Source: Frigoriglobus tundricola
GTDB taxonomy: Bacteria; Planctomycetota; Planctomycetia; Gemmatales; Gemmataceae
Assembly (NCBI RefSeq): GCF_013128195.2
Contig: NZ_CP053452.2
Coordinates: forward strand, 9,176,001 to 9,240,000
Reading direction: 5' to 3'
Length of the DNA: 64,000 nt
The notes beneath the pieces are model-generated. The model had not been told where the DNA came from and made no database searches. It saw nothing but the letters and a program-made list of their open reading frames with translations. Shown one piece after another: positions 19,295 through 27,494 of the stretch; within the stretch, counting starts at the first letter, position 1; each line of letters starts with the position of its first letter. The position numbers were made by a program, and so were the translations under genes.

Positions 19295-20803
19295 ATGCGG
19301 TTCTTCGCGGGAAAGGTGGCCCGGCGCCTCGGTGCGGTGATCGCTTGCGGCGCGGGCACCGCCGGGTGCGCGTCGCTCGGCGGAAGCACCGACGACTCCC
19401 GCCCTTCCCCACCTGCCGCCCTTGCCAGCACGTCCCGACCGCGAGTGAACGAAACGAGCGACATCCGGCAAGTGGGCCTCCGCGTACCCGCCGATGCCCC
19501 GTCGGCGGTTCCCGAACAACTCAAGTCGCCCCCACCGCCCCAGTCGGCGCCAGAATCGCTGGACGACTTCGTCCGCATCGCGGCCGAACGGAACCCACGC
19601 GTGGCCCGCGCCGCCGCTGCCATCGAGGCGGCCCGCGGGCGGCGTCTGCAAGCCGGCCTCTACCCGAACCCCGAAGTCGGCGTGCTGTGGGACGAAATCG
19701 GAGACCGAACCAGCGTCGCCGGGAGCGGTATCGTCACGGCCCCGAAGGTCACGCAAACCATCGTCACCGGGCGGAAGCTCTCGCTCGCCCAGGCGGTCGC
19801 GGCGCGGGAGGTCGATCAGGCGACACTCGAGCTGATCAACGAGCGGTACGTGGTTGTCGGGTCGGTGCGGTCCGTGTTTTACGAGGCGCTCGCCCTCCAG
19901 CGCCGCGCCGAGATCCTCACGGATCTGTTGAAATTCGCCGAAGCCGCCGTTGCCAACGGCAAAACGCTGCTCGACAAACAGCAGATCGCCCGGCTGGATT
20001 TCATCCAATTGGAAGTCGAACGGGAGCGGTTCCGCGCCGAACTCCAGGCGGTGCAACGCGAACTGCCCGGCGCGTACCGCCGGCTCGCCGCCGCCTCGGG
20101 GAACAGCGCCGCCATCCCAGCGGCGCTCGTCGGTTCGTTCGACGGGCTACCGGAATACGACCCGGAGGCCGTGCGCCAGGCCGTTCTCGCGTACCACCCG
20201 CTCGCCCGCTCGGCGCGGGTGGGCGTGGAGAAGGCGCAGGCGGCACTGCGACGCGCCGAGGCCGAACCTGTCCCGAACGTGTCGGTGTACGGGGCATACA
20301 TCAGACAGTTCGAAAACCGGTCCTACGACGGCGCCGCCGGGTTCTCGTTGACCCTCCCGGTCTGGAACCGGAACCAGGGTAACATCCACGCGGCACGGGC
20401 CGAACTCGGCGTGGCGATCTCAACGGTCGGACAGGTGGAGAACGACCTGGCGGCACGGGTCGCCGTCGCGTTCCAGATGTACGCCGCGGCTCGCGAACGG
20501 GCCGAGGTGTATCGCACGGAACTGATCCCCCGGGCCGAGGAAACGTACAAGTTGTCGCTCGGCGCGTTCAAGGGCGGACAGTTCGAGTACCTGCGGGTGA
20601 TCCAGTCGCAGCGGGCAGCGGCCGAATCCCGGCTGGAGTACAATCGGTCGCTCGGTGAAGCCTGGAAGGCCGCCGCGGACCTCTCCGCGCTGTTGCTGGA
20701 AGAATGGTGGCCGGGGCCGCAGCCCGCGCCCAAGGGTCCGGGGGCGGGCCCGGTGATGGTGCCACCAATGACCCCACCGGAGGCGGGTCCGAAAGGACCG
20801 TAG
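19295..20803 (+). CDS. TolC/CusC-like outer-membrane efflux lipoprotein
   Basis: 502 residues. The signal sequence ends in a lipobox-like TAGC with C25 as the likely lipidated residue. Two outer-membrane efflux (TolC) repeats follow, with the typical helical segments NPRVARAAAAIEAARGRRLQAGLYPNPEVG and a repeat in the second half (LAYHPLARSARVGVEKAQAALRRAEAEPVPNV). It forms the outer-membrane duct of an RND- or ABC-type exporter of the CzcC/CusC group. No pump or periplasmic adaptor gene is next to it, which is unusual. The C-terminal 25 residues are Pro/Gly-rich. Confidence 0.88.
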   Translation: MRFFAGKVARRLGAVIACGAGTAGCASLGGSTDDSRPSPPAALASTSRPRVNETSDIRQVGLRVPADAPSAVPEQLKSPPPPQSAPESLDDFVRIAAERNPRVARAAAAIEAARGRRLQAGLYPNPEVGVLWDEIGDRTSVAGSGIVTAPKVTQTIVTGRKLSLAQAVAAREVDQATLELINERYVVVGSVRSVFYEALALQRRAEILTDLLKFAEAAVANGKTLLDKQQIARLDFIQLEVERERFRAELQAVQRELPGAYRRLAAASGNSAAIPAALVGSFDGLPEYDPEAVRQAVLAYHPLARSARVGVEKAQAALRRAEAEPVPNVSVYGAYIRQFENRSYDGAAGFSLTLPVWNRNQGNIHAARAELGVAISTVGQVENDLAARVAVAFQMYAAARERAEVYRTELIPRAEETYKLSLGAFKGGQFEYLRVIQSQRAAAESRLEYNRSLGEAWKAAADLSALLLEEWWPGPQPAPKGPGAGPVMVPPMTPPEAGPKGP

Positions 20804-21007
20804 CGCGTCGGTCATGGGAATAGTCAGGCGGGATCAGAAGTGAACCGATCCTGCTGACAACTACCGGCACAACTGAAATCCACAATTCAACTCCCAGGAA
20901 AGACTTCCATCTCAGATTTGATCATCTTCCGAGTTTGATTGACTGCGCCCATTGCTTCTCGTCCTGGTGTACTACGGTATCCCAGAGCGTGCAGCGGAGG
21001 GCGGGCC

Positions 21008-21244
21008 GTGGTAGTCGATTACCGAGAGGCGAAGGACGCGATCACCGCACAGAAGCTCCTCGCGGAAGCGGGTATCGTCGCGGTGTATATTCCGGACAAA
21101 GTTGTCGCCGTTTCCGATGATCCGACGATGACGCGGTGGCTGGTGCAGCGCCTCCAGGTGCGCAAGGCCGACGCCGAGCGCGCGACCGCCATCCTCAAAC
21201 AGTACGGCTTGCAGGGCGAACCGATGGGCACCGAATGGATCTGA
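21008..21244 (+). CDS. DUF2007-like small protein
   Basis: 78 residues from a GTG with GGAGG eight bases before. The pattern of a short beta strand, a helix with REAKDAITAQKLLAEAGI, and a second strand-helix unit ending in QYGLQGEPMG fits DUF2007 'putative signal transducing' domains. The function of this family is not established. In planctomycetes such genes are usually free-standing, as here. Confidence 0.6.
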   Translation: MVVDYREAKDAITAQKLLAEAGIVAVYIPDKVVAVSDDPTMTRWLVQRLQVRKADAERATAILKQYGLQGEPMGTEWI

Positions 21245-21287
21245 TCCCACCGATCCGCCCGAAAGTCACTTGCGAGAATGAATCCCG

Positions 21288-21461
21288 TCACCGCCGCCAG
21301 AACCAGTGCCGGCGCCGCATCCGGCGGCGGTGCCGCCACAACCAGTAGTGGTGTTCGCGGTGAAAGAACAGTCCGGCGCGCACCTGTTGGTTGCCGGAGT
21401 CCAGGGGGAGCGCGGCGCCGGCCAGCGCCGCAACGCGGGTCATCAGAGAACGTATCGTCAC
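21288..21461 (-). CDS. 57-residue basic Trp/His/Arg-rich small protein
   Basis: GTG start with GGAGAG six bases before; 57 codons to a TGA. The N-terminal half is a short hydrophobic segment (VAALAGAALPL). The C-terminal half is packed with His, Trp and Arg (HREHHYWLWRHRRRMRRR). It lies 45 bases downstream of the PepSY-like gene on the same strand, so the two may be cotranscribed. No family recognised; the ribosome site and position are the only support. Confidence 0.35.
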   Translation of the reverse strand: MTIRSLMTRVAALAGAALPLDSGNQQVRAGLFFHREHHYWLWRHRRRMRRRHWFWRR

Positions 21462-21505
21462 GGGAACTCTCCGCTCCTCGGGTTCGGGGCGTCAGAAGGT
21501 TCGGC

Positions 21506-22216
21506 CTACTCGTCGTCGGCGTGCGTCTCGACATCTTTCCCGTCTGCGGACACGAACACCACGGTCTCCCGCTTTTCCTTGCGGAAGTCGCCGGCGAAGA
21601 GGTAGCCGCTGACCCCGCCCTCCTCGATCTTGTGGACCGAATGCGGCCGGAACTTCGGTTCCGCTTTCTTGAGCGCGTCCGCGACCGCCTTGGGGACGGC
21701 CTTCAGCTCGATCTCGAGCTCGACCGCGAGGATCTTCCCCTCGGCGCTAACGGTGACGACCGATTCGTCCCTCTTGCCGACCGCGCCCTCGAATTCGTAC
21801 GCCAGTTCGGCCTTACTCAGGTCGCGAATGTCGGTTCCGGAGAAGACCTCGTACACCGCGTCGGCGGCGAACTTGGGGAACCGATCGGTCACGGCCCTCA
21901 TGACACCGGCCGGCACGTCCTTGACCGAGATCTGTCGTTCCGCGCCCCGTACCTTTCCGTCGGCGGTCGCTTCGATGCTCACCGCGCGCCCGCCGGTGTC
22001 CTTGCCTTCCAGTTCAAAGGTGGTCTTGCCCTTGTGCGCGGCGGCCCACCTGGCCCCTTTGAAGAGGCGATCGGCCGCCTCGCGGACCGCGGCCGGCACC
22101 TTCGAAACCTCGACCTCCGCCGCCAGCACCGCCGGGCCGGGTGAAACGAGGACGGCAACACCGCCAATCGCCAGTGTGCGGATCGCGGAGCGCCGGTCGA
22201 CCGGTGTCTGGTTCAT
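21506..22216 (-). CDS. exported PepSY-like protein
   Basis: 236 residues with a twin-arginine-like leader (DRRSAIRTLAIGG...VLAAE) and a GGGAG ribosome site. The mature part has three related segments of about 65 residues (VPAAVREAADRLFKGARW, VPAGVMRAVTDRFPKF, VPKAVADALKKAEPKF), each a helix followed by strands that end in a ..VTVSADGK.. turn. This is the PepSY-like (beta-lactamase-inhibitor-like) repeat found in many planctomycete secreted proteins. It probably acts in the periplasm; ligand unknown. Confidence 0.7.
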   Translation of the reverse strand: MNQTPVDRRSAIRTLAIGGVAVLVSPGPAVLAAEVEVSKVPAAVREAADRLFKGARWAAAHKGKTTFELEGKDTGGRAVSIEATADGKVRGAERQISVKDVPAGVMRAVTDRFPKFAADAVYEVFSGTDIRDLSKAELAYEFEGAVGKRDESVVTVSAEGKILAVELEIELKAVPKAVADALKKAEPKFRPHSVHKIEEGGVSGYLFAGDFRKEKRETVVFVSADGKDVETHADDE

Positions 22217-22501
22217 CTGTCTGTCTCCCGTCGGAGGTCGCGACTTGAGTCGGGCGATGGCAATGGGCAGAGCGCTTCGGGCGCATTGGGCACACCCAAA
22301 AAGCGACCGAGTGGGTCCCTTTTGGCGTGCGAGTGTAAACCGCGTCCGCGGCCCGGGTCAAGGCGGAAGGGCGGGCGGCGCGACCAGCGCTCATTCATCC
22401 CCGAACCCCAAACCGAGCTGATCGACATTGCGTTGCGGGCCGCGTCGTTCGTCCGGGCCGTATAGGTGGCGCGGCTCTGGAACGGCCACCGCTCACGCCG
22501 C

Positions 22502-22617
22502 GGCCCGAAGGCGCCGCAACTCGTCGTAGGCCGGGGCGGGTTGCCGTGACAGGGAAGGCCGCTTCGCCGCGTTCCTCGAATGCCTTCTTCCAGGTCCGGA
22601 GCCGCTCACCTCTCGAA
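22502..22617 (-). pseudogene. remnant of an IS3-type OrfA transposase
   Basis: A short minus-strand stretch encodes RLRTWKKAFEERGEAAFP and, in another frame, PAYDELRRLRAA. Together these resemble the helix-turn-helix to leucine-zipper part of IS3-family OrfA proteins. No other part of the element is recognisable, and the frame is broken. It sits in the otherwise empty stretch 22217-22771. Confidence 0.4.
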
Positions 22618-22791
22618 CGGTTTGCGCGGGCGGAGATCGCGGTGCGTGATGACTCCGATGAGGGCGCGGAAAATAGAGGTTATGCGACCGGTTCCTGGGG
22701 ACAGCGAACCAGCGACCGGTTCGTCCTGTCTGTCGTGATGTTTTGCCCGCGCGGTCCGACCTCCGCGGAGAGTGCCCCTGGAAGCCGCGTT

Positions 22792-22799
22792 CCTGAAAC
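22792..22799. repeat. left target-site duplication of the IS66 element
   Basis: CCTGAAAC directly abuts the left end and is repeated exactly at 24391-24398. Eight bases is the normal IS66 duplication length. Confidence 0.9.
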
Positions 22800-22820
22800 G
22801 TAGCCGTTCACAGGTGAGAC

Positions 22821-22850
22821 GTCGGCATATCAGCGAATTGATATGCCGAC
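22821..22850. terminator. perfect 12-bp hairpin inside the IS66 end
   Basis: GTCGGCATATCA and TGATATGCCGAC enclose a 6-base loop, 19 bases downstream of the transposase stop. It may end the transposase transcript or be a recombination-end structure. No U-tract follows on the minus strand. Confidence 0.4.
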
Positions 22851-22868
22851 GCCGTGAGGGAATTCGGA

Positions 22869-24287
22869 TTAGGCCGGGAGCAGTGTCGGTGCCGGCTCGC
22901 CATTGCGGTGTGCGCGGATGGCGTCGGTGAGGAATGCCAATACGTTGCGGTTCTGCCGGCGGCACGAGGCGAGGACCGTCAAGATGCGTTCCACGAATCG
23001 GCTCCCGCGTTCGCTGTCGGTCCCGAAGCTGGTTTTGCGCCAGCACACCGCGTGGCGCACCTCGCGCTCGGCCGCGTTGTTGGTCGGTTCCACACCGACG
23101 ACCCGCGCGAACGTCCACAACGACGCCTCGACGGCCAACAGGTCGCCGCAGGTGGCGGCGGTCTTGGCGCAGCCGCACGCAGCCCCGGTCCGCAGGTGCT
23201 CGCCGATCTGGTGACGCAATTCGGGGACGTAGTTCGATCGGAATGTGGACCGCGCGAGGGTTCCGTCCCGGACCCGATACCAATGCTCGAACAAGGCGTC
23301 CGAACTCGCCAACAGAGCCGCACCGATCGCCGTCCCGGAACCGCCGCGGTCGATCATCGCCTGGAAATCGCGACGCAGGTGCGCCCAGCACAGCTGGCGC
23401 GTGTGCTTGGAAAGGTGCGTGTACACCGGATACCGGTCGGTCGTGTGGACGGCCGTCGAGCCCGCTCGCAGATCATCGAAGGCGCTTCGGCCCCGGGTCT
23501 TTCGGATCAGGAAGGCCACCACGAACGTGGTCACGGCCACCCACAACCAGGCCCGCTTGCGGCCTTGGGTCCAGCCGGTCTCGTCCACGTTGGCCGGTTG
23601 TCCGCGGGTGTAGATCAGGGCGTCCTCGGCCACCGGCTTCAACGCCTCCGCGGTTCGGTGCTGGAGCTTGCACACCATCGCCGGGCTCAGGGGCAGGCCG
23701 AACAGGTCGGCGAACAATTGGCTCGTGCCGCGCTTGCCCAGGCGGCACGAGCCGGTGAGCACCGCGGCCACCGCCTGAGCCCGGGGTCCGTATCCGGTCG
23801 CCGCCTCGGCCGGCACCGTCGCCGCGGTCGTCGTGCCGCAGTGCGGGCACCGGAGCCGGTGGCACCGATACTCGGTGACGTGAGGCGTGATGACGGGGAT
23901 CTCGTGGACCTGATGAACGGCCGGTTGTGGGTCGTCCCCGGTCAACGGGTGCGCACAGTCCCGGCACGTGGACGGCTTAAGTGCCCGGATCTCATCGGGC
24001 GGCAGCAGGGTGCGTTCGGCTTTGGGGTGCCCCGGTTGCCCGCCTCGTCTCTTGCCCGAGGGCGGCTTGGGCGGGGCCGGTTTCACGTGCGGGGCGTCGG
24101 ACGAAGGGGGCTTGGACGAGTTGGTGGAGTTCTGGTTGAGACGGGCCTCGAGTTCCGCGACGCGGGTGGTGAGCCCGGTGACCTGGGCGGTGAGTTCGGC
24201 AATCGTGGCCTCAAGAATGCGGATATACGCCACGACCTGTGGGGGCAGGTCGCTCGGGAGTTCCGGCGGTTGAGGGACAGGCGTCAT
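22869..24287 (-). CDS. IS66-family transposase
   Basis: 472 residues, intact. The order is an N-terminal leucine-zipper helix (AELTAQVTGLTTRVAELEARL), the SSKPPSSD linker, a zinc-finger region with four Cys (CRDCAHP, CPHCGT), the central TnpC core with NVDETGW and TTDRYPVY acidic residues, a CWAHLRRDF motif, and a C-terminal TNNAAEREVR with the last catalytic Glu. All catalytic positions are present, so it is probably active. Confidence 0.95.
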   Translation of the reverse strand: MTPVPQPPELPSDLPPQVVAYIRILEATIAELTAQVTGLTTRVAELEARLNQNSTNSSKPPSSDAPHVKPAPPKPPSGKRRGGQPGHPKAERTLLPPDEIRALKPSTCRDCAHPLTGDDPQPAVHQVHEIPVITPHVTEYRCHRLRCPHCGTTTAATVPAEAATGYGPRAQAVAAVLTGSCRLGKRGTSQLFADLFGLPLSPAMVCKLQHRTAEALKPVAEDALIYTRGQPANVDETGWTQGRKRAWLWVAVTTFVVAFLIRKTRGRSAFDDLRAGSTAVHTTDRYPVYTHLSKHTRQLCWAHLRRDFQAMIDRGGSGTAIGAALLASSDALFEHWYRVRDGTLARSTFRSNYVPELRHQIGEHLRTGAACGCAKTAATCGDLLAVEASLWTFARVVGVEPTNNAAEREVRHAVCWRKTSFGTDSERGSRFVERILTVLASCRRQNRNVLAFLTDAIRAHRNGEPAPTLLPA

Positions 24288-24390
24288 CGCGTCCGTTCAA
24301 TTACGGAAGACGGGTATGTGAGGCAACCACTCACGGACCTCATGCAAAAAGCCCTGAAAAACGCAGGGCCAGTCTCCTGTGAACGGTTAC

Positions 24391-24398
24391 CCTGAAAC
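24391..24398. repeat. right target-site duplication of the IS66 element
   Basis: CCTGAAAC, identical to the left copy at 22792-22799. Confidence 0.9.
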
Positions 24399-25579
24399 AG
24401 CTCGCCGACGAACCCGACGACGTCGTATCGCGACTCGTTTTCGCGGACTGGCTGGGCGAGCGGGACGACCCCGCGTCGAACGAGCGGGGCGAATTCATTC
24501 GACTCCAGCACAGGCTCACCCAGGAGAGGGTGCCCGCAACGGACCGGCCGCGCCTGCTCGCGCGCCAGCGTGAACTGTTGGAACGGCACCGGGACCGGTG
24601 GGAGGACGCGTTTCGCGGGCTGATCAGCAACTGCGAGTATCACAACGGGTTCGCCGAGCGGGTGACGCTCAGTGTCGATGAACTCGTCCACGGTCTCGCG
24701 GACCTGGTTCACCACACGCCGGTCGTCAGGGTGCGGCTCCGCGACCTCAACGCCAATACGGTCGCGGCGGCGGCTCACGTGCAGGCGCTCGCCCGGGTGC
24801 GCGAGCTCGATCTGAACCGGGCGCCGCTCGCGCCAGAGGTGTTCCGAGCGCTGATCGGCTCGCCGCATCTGACGCGGCTGCGGTCCCTCCAGCTCGCGCG
24901 CACCGGTCTGGGGGACAACGGGGTCCGGGCGCTCGTCGCGTCGAACGTGTTCGGTCGGCTGGAGTACCTCAATCTCTCCCACACCAACCTGACGGTCGTC
25001 GGCCTGATCGCGCTCGTGGGCGCGATCCGCAACCGGACGACCGCACTCAGGGTGCTCGTTCTGCGGGGCGCGCCGCGACTGCCGCCCGGATCGGTTCTGC
25101 CGTTGCCCCAAGCCGTGCCCATCGGGGTGCGGCAGGCGCTCGAGGCGCAGATCGGTTTGGAACTGGGAAAGCCGGTGAATCTGCTCGCGCGGCTCCACGC
25201 GGAACGCGCCGGGCTTTCGGCGGACTTCCGACGGTGGGTGGAGTTGTTGCGGACCCGAGGCCCACGCGAGCTCCCGCGTGCGGTGACGGCGCTCGGCTTG
25301 CCCGATCCCCTGCGACACGCCTTCGTGCGGGTGTGCCAGCGGCGCGTGGTCTGGAGAGCGAACCGCCTGGGGTTCGTTCCGCCGGAGGAGGACAGCGGCA
25401 GCGAAAACCTGCTACGCCTCTTGAGGCTTCTGTTTGAGATGGCCGATGAGCGGGACGAACGGGCGCTCGTGGATCACTTCCTCGATCTCTACATGAGGTA
25501 CGAGCGCGGCGATCTCCCGGAGGACGGCAAGACGCGCTGACGGCCGGCCCCGTGAACCGAGCGCGTCACGGATCGATTT

Positions 25580-25652
25580 GCCCTGGTAGCCCGGTGGAAG
25601 AGTACTGCGGTGGCGTCGCGGAGGTCGGAGGTGCGAATCCTTCCTCAGGGCC
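25580..25652 (+). tRNA. tRNA-like gene, anticodon GGC (Ala-type)
   Basis: Acceptor GCCCTGG pairs with TCAGGGC (one G-U). The anticodon arm is CTGCG / CGCGG with loop GTGGCGT, giving GGC with a normal T33. The T arm is GGAGG-TGCGAAT-CCTTC, then one extra C before the acceptor 3' strand. The T loop starts TG instead of the conserved TTC, and the D stem has a mismatch. First and most degenerate of four tandem copies; no CCA is encoded. Confidence 0.5.
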
Positions 25653-25663
25653 GCGACCGCAAC

Positions 25664-25736
25664 GGCCCCGGTGGTGTAACGGAAGCACACCATCCCCTCA
25701 AGATGGAGGCGGGGGTTCGATCCCTTCCCGGGGTCC
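25664..25736 (+). tRNA. tRNA-like gene, anticodon CTC (Glu-type), C33
   Basis: Cloverleaf with an 8-bp acceptor (GGCCCCGG / CCGGGGTC, one G-U), D stem GTGT / GCAC, anticodon arm CCATC / GATGG with loop CCCTCAA, 4-base variable region, and T arm GGGGG-TTCGATC-CCTTC. The anticodon is CTC, but the nearly universal T33 is C. The acceptor is one pair longer than normal while the T stem keeps 5 pairs. A true tRNA-Glu is expected elsewhere in the genome. Confidence 0.6.
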
Positions 25737-25748
25737 CGACAACAATGT

Positions 25749-25820
25749 GCCTCGGTGGTGTAACGGAAGCACACCGGATCGCTAATTCGGAGGCGGAGGT
25801 TCGACCCCTTCCCCGAGGCC
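25749..25820 (+). tRNA. tRNA-like gene, anticodon GCT (Ser-type), short variable loop, C33
   Basis: Perfect 7-bp acceptor GCCTCGG / CCGAGGC, the same D arm as the preceding copy, anticodon arm CCGGA / TTCGG with loop TCGCTAA, giving GCT with C at position 33. The variable region is only 4 bases, whereas real bacterial tRNA-Ser has a long variable arm, so it is not a normal tRNA-Ser. T arm GGAGG-TTCGACC-CCTTC with one extra C before the acceptor strand. Confidence 0.6.
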
Positions 25821-25828
25821 CCGACCCT

Positions 25829-25899
25829 GCCCCGGTGGTGTCATGGAGCACGCCACGCTTCAAGCGTGGAGGAGGAGGTTCGAATCCTTCCGCGGGGCC
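25829..25899 (+). tRNA. tRNA-like gene, anticodon TCA (opal-reading)
   Basis: Acceptor GCCCCGG / GCGGGGC (six pairs plus one G-G), D stem GTGT / GCAC, perfect anticodon stem CCACG / CGTGG with loop CTTCAAG. T33 is present and the anticodon is TCA, which reads UGA. The variable region is 4 bases, so it is not a tRNA-Sec. T arm GGAGG-TTCGAAT-CCTTC with the same extra base as the other copies. If charged and accepted by the ribosome it would be a UGA suppressor. Confidence 0.55.
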
Positions 25900-25947
25900 A
25901 CAGACGCGAACCGGCGATACGCCCCTGAGTCCTCTTACCGGTGCCCG

Positions 25948-27258
25948 ATGAACGTCACCCCCGGCGAACTCGAAACCTGTCTCAAGGTGCTCCAACACGT
26001 GGCGGACGATCCCGCGGCGGCGGACGGGCACGACCGCTTCAAGGCGCTCGTGGCGAAAGTCCACCGGCGCGGGCGGAAGACGGTGAAACAGCGCACGCGG
26101 GCAGCCGACCGAAGCGCCGACCGCGCTCATGTCGAACAGACCGGCGTGGTCGCGGGGGCGCCCACTCTTCCCGCTCTCCCGTGCGCGGGCGCAACGGGGC
26201 CGCGCACCTATCGGCGCCCCAAGAACTGCTACGTCTGCAAGACGCCCTTCACAGAGGTACACGGGTTCTACCACCAGCTCTGCCCGAGCTGCGCGGAGTT
26301 CAACTTCCGCAAGCGCGAACAACGGGCCGACCTGCGCGGGCGGCGGGCGCTGCTCAGCGGCGGGCGCATCAAAATCGGGTTTCAGCTCGGTCTGCGCCTC
26401 TTGCGGGACGGGGCCGGTGTGATCGTGACGACCCGCTTCCCGAACGACGCCCACCGCCGGTACCGCGCGGAGCCCGACGCCGGTCAGTGGCTGGACCGGC
26501 TCCGCATCGTCGGTCTGGACCTGCGCGACCTCCCAGGAGTGGAACGTTTCGCCGACCATTTGGTCGAAAGCGAGCCGAGACTCGACGTCCTCGTCAACAA
26601 CGCCGCGCAGACGGTCCGCCGGCCGCTGGCGTTCTACGCGCACTTACTGGCCCACGAGCCCCCGGCCCTGCTCGAAGCCCGCGCCGAAACGACCCTCCCC
26701 GCGCTCCCGGACGCGCGCTGGTTCCCGCCCGCGCGCCTCGACGCGCACGGGCAACAGGTGGACCTGCGGCCGAGTAACAGCTGGTCGCAGCGGTTGCACG
26801 AGATCGGAACACTCGAGATGCTGGAGGTGCAGCTCGTGAACGCAGTGGCGCCGTTCGTTCTGGCCTCGCGCCTAAAGCCGCTGCTCCTCCGCGCACCGGT
26901 CGCGCGCCGGTTCATCGTCAACGTCTCGGCGATGGAGGGGCAGTTCGGTCGGCCGACTAAGACGAGCGACCACCCGCACACGAACATGGCCAAGGCCGCC
27001 CTCAACATGCTCACCCGCACGGCCGCCGCCGATTAGGCGGACGACGGGATCTACATGACCAGCGTCGATACCGGCTGGATCACCGACGAGAAACCGCACC
27101 CCGCGGCGGAACGGGTCCGTGCCGGCGGCTTTTTCACGCCGCTCGACTGCGTGGACGGCACGGCCCGCGTGTACGACCCGATCGCCCGCGGGGTGACCGA
27201 GCCCGATGAACCGTTCTCCGGCGTGTTCCTCAAGGACTACGCTCCCTACCACTGGTGA
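25948..27258 (+). pseudogene. zinc-ribbon/SDR oxidoreductase gene with an in-frame TAG
   Basis: From ATG 25948 the frame encodes an N-terminal helical region, a CYVC...CPSC zinc-ribbon-like pair (about residues 95-115), then a Rossmann SDR domain (SGGRIKIGFQLGLRLLRDGA, LVNNAAQT, NVSAMEG, HTNMAKAALNM). After RTAAAD comes a TAG (27034-27036). The frame then continues with the normal SDR end (ADDGIYMTSVDTGWITDEKPH) to a TGA at 27258. Relatives have Tyr at the TAG position, as I recall, so one base change explains it. The catalytic Tyr of YxxxK is Asn here, as in this subgroup. Start not supported by a good ribosome site. Confidence 0.75.
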
Positions 27259-27494
27259 CCGGATATCGGGCGAAGCCACGGTCCTCGGCCCGATTCGGGG
27301 ACCGCTCCCGGCGCCGTGCCCGCCGGCGGAGTTGGCGCCGCTCCTTGAGCGGGTGCCGCGCGGTGTTGAGCGGATCATTGGGGCCATCTGCGGAAAACGC
27401 CACCGTCAACTGCTCGTGCGGGAGACCCTCCGGTCAACGGCCTCACGCCGAGTCACTTTGACGTATAACAAATCGAATTCCGAACGGGTCTGAG

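Larger units (their letters stand above)
22800..24390 (-). mobile_element. complete IS66-family insertion sequence
   Basis: 1591 bp. Left end GTAGCCGTTCACAGG and right end CCTGTGAACGGTTAC form inverted repeats with one mismatch in 15, beginning with the GTA(A) typical of IS66. An exact 8-bp duplication flanks the element. It carries one intact transposase on the minus strand and no accessory TnpA/TnpB genes. The exact duplication points to a recent insertion. Confidence 0.93.
22772..25540 (+). pseudogene. TIGR02996 / leucine-rich-repeat gene split by an IS66 insertion
   Basis: Removing 22800-24390 and one copy of the 8-bp duplication gives one open frame of 389 codons. It starts at GTG 22772 (MPLEAAFLKQLADEPDD), continues with the TIGR02996 motif RLVFADWLGERDD...RGEFIRLQ, then leucine-rich repeats (LRSLQLARTGLGDNGVRALV, LEYLNLSHTNL) and a C-terminal helical region. 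In planctomycetes TIGR02996 domains head many such LRR proteins of unknown role. The insertion lies after the ninth codon. The 3' part remains open to 25540 and could be translated from an internal GTG at 24530. Confidence 0.8.

Noticed and set aside
22854..24395. 513-codon plus-strand open frame across the IS66 element
   Set aside because: Antisense to an intact transposase with all motifs; no ribosome site or family.
25829..25899. The TCA tRNA-like gene as tRNA-Sec
   Set aside because: Variable region is four bases and the acceptor is not 8 bp; tRNA-Sec has a long variable arm.
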